Assembly: GCA_019925795.1 (NCBI GenBank)
Contig: CM034305.1
Span: forward strand, 55,478,573 to 55,542,572
Length of the DNA stretch: 64,000 nt
Direction: 5' to 3'
DNA from: Dendrobium chrysotoxum
Lineage: Eukaryota > Streptophyta > Magnoliopsida > Asparagales > Orchidaceae
This document shows positions 56,501 to 64,000 of the stretch, piece after piece. Positions within the stretch are counted from its first letter, which is position 1, and the number at the start of each line of letters is the position of its first letter. The translations under genes and the position numbers were made by a program. The notes beneath the pieces are model-generated. The model did not search any database. It saw only the letters and a program-made list of their open reading frames with translations, and had not been told where the DNA came from.

Positions 56501-59500
56501 AGATGAAAAAATACATTGAACCTGAAACATAAACAAACTGACTCGATTTTGAGCTGGCTTGAATTGCAATTGATCTGGTGAACTTGAAAGGTTAGGCATT
56601 CAACCAGAAATAGAAATGTTTGCTATCATCAAAATTGTAATCCTTGAATCCAGATTCATAACATAATAGTGCACTCAAATATTGGAGGCTTCAATCTTAG
56701 AAATAACTATAAGTGTTGGTATACATCCTCAAATCTAACATAAGGAATCCTGCTCTATGAATTGCCCATCAGCTAGGCTATCAAAACTAGCAAACTGTGA
56801 AACAATATCAAAATTAACTGTAAGAACAATACTTTGTATAGGTGTTGTTTGCACTCTCCCTGATTGTCATATACCGATCTTGCAAATCTATAACCACATA
56901 GAACACATGGCTGAACAAACATGCACATAAAAAAACAAAAAATGAATGCCCAACCATACCTAAAAAAATTAACTTGAGTTATAGATCAAGTCTTATAGCT
57001 CTATTTTATAATAAGTTCCTTCAAAACCACTGCTCTCATACAAAAAGTGGGATATCACAACCAAACCTGATAAGATCCACAAACGAGATAGGTTCTATCA
57101 TGTTGGCTTTTGACAGGCTAATCCAAGATTGAAGTTTTGGGGAACTTTTTAAATTCTATTCTTCTAATTAAACATAAAACAAACAATAGACCACAGAGCT
57201 AAAAATAACTTCTAGTATACAAAAAATAACTCATCCACAATTTTTTTTTCATTTCTCATCAAAATGTATATATAACATTTACATTATAGTACATGACTAC
57301 AAACTGAAATACATAATGGAGCAATTTAAATAACTATCCATAACTATTCAAAATCAAAAAGTGAAATACCTATACAAACTTAGACATATTAGATCCTGAC
57401 TCAGCTACTCAACGGGCTATTTTCCTTTTCCATACTCTAAAAAGAATATAGATAAACTGTGAGCCAACATAGCTAAGTAGGTTGCACTTATCGATCTAAA
57501 TTTCTAAATTATTTTATTAAACTTAAAAATAGTTGATAAATGTAATTATTATATTGAACCATATATCAGAATAGTGCTTGTAGTTATCAGAAATATGAAT
57601 AGTAATGCTGGGAAAGTAAATAAATAAGTACTTCATATATTAGAGTAAATAATAACAGATTTTCCTTAGGCCCTTATAGCTCCCATGAGAACAGAAATCA
57701 GAGAATTCTGGCTCTTATGACTCTCATACTGGTATATCAGAAAATAAGCTATTATGACTGTCAATGCCTAGCACCAGAACAAAATGTGCATATAGCACCA
57801 TAACAAAGTGTGCATGTCAAACTAGAATGAACCTTTGGCACAAAATTATGTGTTTAGAACCAGAACAAAAATACTTCCACATACACTAGATCTCCTCAGA
57901 ATCACATATTTCAATCAAATAAATATATAATCCATTATATTACAATAAAAGAAATATAATAAAATGCAGGCAGCAAAATATACTACTGAGCAAAAATGTA
58001 CTATTTCAAAACATAACTAAATTACCAGAAATTATTCATAGCATTATTTAGAAAATTTAATTGTACTACAACAATATTTTTTAGTGTTAGAATTATTTTT
58101 TAGACAATAAAATAGCACACTTTTCAAAATCCCTAGTATAAATTTTTAGAAAAAATACCTAAATGTCCAGAATCATTTCTCGATAACATACAAAAAGTTA
58201 CATAGTAAAAGTTTTACATGCATAAAGTTTTCCTCATTTTTAGACAAAAAATAAATAAATTTAATCCAAAAAGTTTAAAAAAATTTGTATTTTTGAAAAC
58301 TAAAATAGACAAAATACAACCTACCTCGACTTGAACAACTTTCAAAATTGAGCTGACGACTAAAAATGGATCAAAGTCGCCTAAAATTAACTTTCTCTAT
58401 CTAGAAATCCTCCTCTCTCTCTCTCTCAGTTTCCTTGAGGGATGAAATGAATTTATTTTAGTAGAAAATAATATTTTTATTTTAAAATAAGGACTCAGCA
58501 TCGAAACACTACTCCTCTTCCTATTTTTAGTCTCAATAATCAACTCATTCTTCTTCCATATTCCATTTTAGCTTCGTGTACCATACAATTATGTGGCCAA
58601 CCTCACAGTCAGGTTCTTTTATAGTGGAAACTCTCTTCCGAATTATGCCACTCGGGAAATATTTTCAGCTATTTAGCTTCTTTTCCATCTCTCAACCTTG
58701 CGGACAATATTATTTTCCATGCCAATGGAAGTTTTAAGCAACAACACATTATTCAAATATAGTGCAGCAACATTGCCAAGAATTGGTGAAGAATTTAAAA
58801 ATTTAGTACCAAGATGATAAAATACTTCAAGTTTATCCTAGAAGAAGAAGGGCATAAAGCCCTCCAAGGAACAATGCAAGCAACAAACCAGCCCGTGGTT
58901 CATGTTATTTTAGTTATTTATTATTAATTGTATTGAACCAACTGGTCTAACTCTTTATTAGATTCATAACGCAAACACCATAAATAGACCTCTAAGGCTG
59001 TAATTTAATTTCAGTAAAGATAAGATTTCTGCTTTCTTTCCTTTCTAATCTCTCTTCTCCCCCATCTTCTTCCTCAAGGAGTCCACACCTCTTAAAAAGT
59101 GCATTCCCCTTCTTGATGTACATCAAGAAGCTTATCAATCTCCTGGCATTCTGACTAACTTTCTTTACATAAACATCCAAGCATTCTTACTCTAGCTGAA
59201 GTAGCATCTTACACGCTCCTAATTAATCTGACTGACCTCATACCATATGATCTAAAACATATTATTACTTACTGAACTTGAGTTCATGCCAACTGTCAGC
59301 ATAAAAAATGATAATTCTGGTCATTATAATACCTGAAGTTACTGCAACAAATATCCACAGGTGGTTTGACTTGAGAAGAAAGATTGAGATTTGTTTCATC
59401 CATTTGTATGCAACATTTACCTACAACAATGCATTAATTGGGACAATTTTCTTCTTTTTCTAATAGAAAAATTGAGATTCACTAAATTGAAAGCTAATTC

Positions 59501-61913
59501 ACTTAGTCTTATAGAAACAAACAGCAATGCAAGAAATGCTGACATTAATCACTTTAATTATCAATCAACTCTTTTGAATTATGAACCTCTAGAAGAAAAA
59601 AATAGCAACAACTAAAAAAAAAGAACGAAAATGCTAACTGCCTGCAGATCATAGAAGAGAAGCATTCTAAGGAAGTCAAATGAAAATGCAGTGAAGGTTA
59701 CTAATCCTTCATGATGTATGGATAAAAGGGATCAATATGCATTGTTTTATCTTTCATACAGAAAAGCCCAATCACATTATAGAAAAAGCCAATTACATAG
59801 GTGTGACATACCATCCATAATCACCATTTTACCTCTCCCATAATTGTCAGCTTTGGCTGGATAAATAAGGAACATTAAGATCTTTAAAAGCATCTTACCA
59901 CAAAATTTCATCTCAAGCTGGGCATGCTACATGATGTACACAATCACCATGACAAACATCATTTTCAGGTTATCTTTTAAAATTTGCAATCAAAGCTTCC
60001 TTTCGAATTAAGAATCCGAAAGAAAAATGAATAATTGCTTTGTTCTATGTGCCTTGATGAAGAAAAGCAAATAAAAGCAGAAGTAATATGAAAGCAAAAT
60101 GTCCAAATGACCAACTTGCTAAAGAAATGAGGTTCAGCACTGCAGAAACATGTCATTCAGAACAGAAACTACGTAAATTAACTGTCTTCATTTGATATGA
60201 AAGTTAGAACATTTACAGAATGCACTGCTTTTCATGTACGAAAACATTGCACTGATAACAAACTGCATTCCTATTTAAAATTAAAATATCCAAACTCTAT
60301 GCCAGAAAATAATGCATCAGAACACTACTCGTCAATTTGAAAGTCACCTGGCTGAAGAGCTACTGGCAAATTTATCAAGTTGAGGATATATAATGATCGC
60401 AGTTCAGCAATGCAGAGGACTTGTTTGTCACTGTCATAATCTACTCATTTTGGATATCAAGGATTAGTATATAAAACTAATTTTAAACTAAACATTAAGT
60501 TGATAAAGCAGACTTATTCTAAGATAGAGGCCATTCAGTTTATTCCAGAAGTACTTGCATCAAAGATATAGGTCATTCAGAGTCTCCAGTGCAACTTGTG
60601 CATAGGACATCTCCTTGATGTTCTTGCATGTTTTCCAAACTTGAAAAAAACATTTCCTTCTTCTTCATTGCCGTAGTTTCAGTCTCTCTAATCTCAAAAT
60701 TAATTAGTATGGTACCTTTTGCAGAAATATGTGCTAAAATTATTGTGACTTTAGCATTTGACTTGTGTGGAGATCACCATTTCTCTAACAAATTGTAGGC
60801 TATTCTGCTGAAACCTTGCTATAAAGCACAATAGTGAAAGTAGTTTATAGAGGGGCACAATTTAGAACTATGAAAGCATGAGTTTCTCTGCATAGTAAAG
60901 AAGAATTGCAGGAAGTTCACAGAGATTGCATAGAATGTGAATACCTTGGATTTGGGCTATTTTTGATAATTTTCTGACTAAACTTCCTCCATTTATATCC
61001 ATCATCTGCAATTCCATTTATACGGGTCTTTATTCTGTGAACTTGCCGTCCATCTTAGTACTTGACCCCTTCACTGGCAACTCATATTCGCAAATTAAAT
61101 GAATGATTCTAATCATCAAAATAATTGAAAATTTGAAAATCTAGCAACGAATAATTGCTACTTTCATAGACTAGTCTAGATCTGGTGTAGTGACCGCCAG
61201 CGAGCTTATCATCTCTGCATCTTAGACTCAGTGCGCTTTATTAATTCTTTGCTATGAACTTCTGGTGTAGGCTCAATTGTTCTCAGCTGAGAAGCCATGA
61301 GAGGAACTTATTGCTTCCAGAGAATTAGAAATTGCAATATTGACTTATTGTAGTTGCTTCTTGATCAACAATGGCACCAGGACTGATGGGATTGATAGCA
61401 TTTTTAGTTCATCCAGCTATCATTAAGTTAGCATCAAAATGTAGAAGTATTTGTGCAAATGGGTGTGTACTTATTATTTTATCAACTTTTTAACCAAATA
61501 AAGTATTTTAACTCATAAGCTATTAATTTGAATTCATTATATTTTTAATTATCTGAGGCAAACTCTAAGTTTAATTTTATATAATAAAAATAGTTTATGT
61601 AAGCATTGATTGGTGGAAATACACTAATTAATATTCCTTTTTTATGAAATTGATACTCTAATTCTTAATAAGAAAACTTAATAATTAATTTTGTTTGGTT
61701 AGTTTTATTTTGATCTTATGTTGGAATGAATCACATGCATGCTCAAATTAACCTCTTGTTAATTAAACCTATTTGGATATTTGCCTTGATATGATCTCAA
61801 TGATATTCCATTTATTTAAGTTAAAGGGGGCCTAAGATTGTTTGTGTTGAACATAATATTTTAAACTTAAGGTGAATTTGGTTAAGGCCACATAAAGCTA
61901 TCCAAAAGTTAGA
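56501..61913. other. AT-rich spacer, no gene supported
   Basis: No frame above 80 codons with a recognisable domain. 57400-58450 has phrases (ACTGTGAGCCAACATAGCTAAG, repeated ACCAGAACAAAATGTGCAT) that look like a decayed LTR, and a short CT run at 58411-58426. 59000-61200 has normal base composition but no supported exons. Confidence 0.4.
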
Positions 61914-61916
61914 TAA

Positions 61917-62045
61917 AGGTTTCGTTTAGAACAATTTTCTTACTGTTTTCTGAAGCAACTTTCTAGTACAAAATTTTTAGTTAAAAAAATTTTGTATTAA
62001 AAAGTTGCTTTATAAAGTAGTAAAAAAGTCATCCCAAATAAAGCT
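61917..62045. mobile_element. Tourist-like MITE, copy 9
   Basis: 129 bp. It starts AGGTTTCGTTTAGAAC after TAA (61914-61916) and ends GTCATCCCAAATAAAGCT before TTA (62046-62048). An internal TTTTGTATTAAAAAG core is shared with other copies. Confidence 0.82.
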
Positions 62046-62048
62046 TTA

Positions 62049-62770
62049 GTCTTGAGATACCAAATGGAGTTTATAGAAGCTGAGTTTGCCAAGTTGCCCG
62101 ATGGGTGAAAATAGGCTAGTTTCAAATTCGATTTGACCTAAAAATGTGTCAAAGAGAATCCTAAAACTTACCTGATGGTGAATTGAATTTATTAAGGTTT
62201 TCAAGGTATGAAAATTTTCACGTAGGTATTTGGTAATCCAAATACAAACTTCATGCATGGAATTTAGAAGTTTTGAAAATCAACCATATATTTTATAATT
62301 ATTTAAAAATTAAGAAATTAGTGTCTTCTATTAATTTATTGATGGATTGATGTTAGATTAAATTTATGTTAATCTACTAATTTTTAGGTGTGTGTAGGTT
62401 TTGTGTTTGCATTTTTTCATAGTACTATAGATTTAGGTATGACATTAGGGTATTTAATAATTAATTTAATTAACTCTAGAACATAAGAAAATCATAAGTC
62501 ATGCTACAAGTGTTCAAATTTTGTGAAAATTTTATGATAGATTCTTGATCTAGAGAACATCCTATAAGGGCTTGAGAATTTTTGGAGATCAAAATCTTAA
62601 TATTTTATAATTAAAGTGCTCCTAACCTAGCTAATCCTACTTAGAATCTCCTTTAGTATGTTGTCAACTATAGCTATTACAACAAAGGACAAAGACAATG
62701 CTATTATTTCTTTAGTCAATCTACTTATATGTGTTTTTAAGCAAATATGATATTAAAAAACAACTCACAA
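62049..62770. other. Spacer, no gene seen
   Basis: AT-rich sequence between the MITE and the LINE IV remnant. Confidence 0.5.
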
Positions 62771-62771
62771 T

Positions 62772-63650
62772 TTGCCTTTTGCTCTGATAGGATTTTCTCC
62801 TCGCCTTAGACGCTGCCTCCCCCCTTGTCACCCCCTTCCTCTGGCTCTATCAGAGGAACCCCCACTCCCCTTTTTCTCACGGATTCTTTGCAATATACTT
62901 GAGTCTCCCCCCTTCTCTCAACGCCCCCCCCCCCCACCACTGCTCCTTCAGGACCAACCGAGCTATGAAAAAAAATTTTGTCTACTAGAAGTTCCTCTTC
63001 GAACGAACTCCCTCTTTCTTTTATCCCAACCCAACCTGAAGTTATCCCCTTTTCTAAAGAGGAGATCTCTCAAGGTTCGTCGGAATGGAACCTTCCTCTT
63101 GCCAGATACTTGATTGGCAAGCGTCCATATTATGAATCATTGTTGGCTGCCATAAGAAAGACATGGAAGCTCAAAGGTACACTTTAGCTTCTCGCCATGT
63201 GTGACAACTTTTTTCTACTTAGGTATTCTTCTCTGAAGGATTACGACATGGCATGGACTGGAGGAGCATGGTTTTTCCTCGGAAAACCATTTCTCCTCCA
63301 AATTGGTCTCCCCATTTTCATCCTTAGCGTGAAAATTTCACCACCATCCCAATTTGGCTCAAAATCCATAATCTTTTCCTTACATGTTGGAATTTGGAAG
63401 GAATTTCCAAAATTGCAAGTTATATCGACATTCCCTAGGTTATCGATGCATTAACAGTCGAGTAGTCAAGGTTTATCTATGCTAGGGCAGGTATGTGTCT
63501 AGGTGTCTAACACCACAGTCTACCCTGATCACATTCTAATATTCAAGAAAGATGAAGTCATTAACCTAGAGATTCAATATGAATGGAGGCCGAATTCATG
63601 TGAAACATGTGGCTCCCTTGTTCACCCCTCTTCTATATGCCCTGAAAGTT
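62772..63650 (+). pseudogene. LINE IV ORF1 remnant (LINE II lineage)
   Basis: Three broken frames match LINE II ORF1 in order: GKRPYYESLLAAIRKTWKLKG (about 63115-63178), MAWTGGAWFFLGKPFLLQ (63247-63300), and a knuckle CETCGSLVHPSSIC (63600-63641) with intact CX2CX4HX4C. Stops and frameshifts occur near 63186, 63330 and 63450. A C12 run lies at 62924-62935 in the upstream part. The match stops just after the knuckle. Confidence 0.85.
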
Positions 63651-64000
63651 CGATAGGGATGTTAAGCCCTAGTGAACTAGTCCCGAGGCTAACCAAGAGG
63701 GGGGGTGAATTGATTATTTAAAAATTTCACGAGGAACAAAAAAAATCTTTTCGATACTTTGCAGCGAAAATAAGTAAACAAGAATGAAAAGATCAATCAC
63801 AGATATTCACCCAAGCAGTTAATATCAGAAAAGTAAAGTGCAGAACAAAATCAGAAAAGCAAACCAGATTTTATAGTGGTTCGGCCAACTTGACCTACGT
63901 CCACTCCCCGGAGCCTCCCCTCCGGGTATTGCACTAAAAAAAAAGTGACTCTCCTTTTGCTCCCACAGCAAGGCGGAGAAGCCTGTACAAAAAATCTCCT
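63651..64000. mobile_element. Unclassified repeat interrupting LINE IV, runs off the window
   Basis: Similarity to LINE ORF1 ends at about 63650. The following sequence has AAGAGGGGGGGTGAATTG (63694-63711) and TATAGTGGTTCGGCCAACTT (63873-63892). I have seen this combination in plant retrotransposon-like repeats, but I cannot place it. No terminus can be fixed inside the window. Confidence 0.4.

Overview
The window looks like nuclear, gene-poor repeat DNA from a flowering plant. The evidence is L1-type LINEs whose ORF1 has the plant DUF4283 plus CX2CX4HX4C layout, En/Spm (CACTA) transposons with plant-type TNP2 and Ptta/TnpA-like genes, Tourist-like and hAT-like non-autonomous elements, and a long-LTR element with a tRNA-Arg-type primer site as in the plant Tat/Ogre group of Ty3/Gypsy. 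I found no convincing host protein gene, tRNA or rRNA. I cannot name the family or genus.

Layout. 1-8601: an old plus-strand LINE (I) split inside its RNase H region by a 4.4 kb CACTA element (CACTA-1, 3215-7611), which itself carries a 5'-truncated minus-strand LINE tail (3902-4681). 8602-13767: AT-rich spacer, two CT microsatellites and one MITE. 13768-20731: CACTA-2, 7.0 kb, with exact ends, a 3 bp target duplication, an apparently intact five-exon TnpA-like gene and a broken TNP2 gene. 21688-26250: a nearly complete LINE (II) of another lineage without RNase H. 26688-27509: a small hAT-like element. 28.6-32.8 kb: a cluster of Tourist-like MITEs. 32925-41689: CACTA-3, carrying a 6.3 kb minus-strand LINE (III) and a MITE.

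41690-49475: a 7.8 kb sequence that starts with TG exactly where CACTA-3 homology stops and is followed by a primer-binding site. It has two inverted arms of about 3.06 kb around a 1.57 kb spacer. It is either one giant self-palindromic LTR or two head-to-head LTRs. To its right are a leader with five diverged repeats, a short broken ORF, a second copy of only the last 0.58 kb of the LTR with its own primer site, and a 1.5 kb tandem array. Part of that array is a run of 48-49 bp units, each a hairpin whose stem changes on both sides together while the loop stays constant.

56.5-62.7 kb holds AT-rich spacer with one MITE. The window ends in a LINE ORF1 remnant (IV) interrupted at about 63.65 kb by an unclassified repeat.

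Nesting gives relative ages: LINE I, then CACTA-1, then the LINE tail; CACTA-3, then LINE III, the MITE and the LTR element. Most coding regions are dead. The CACTA-2 TnpA-like gene and LINE II ORF1 are the least damaged.
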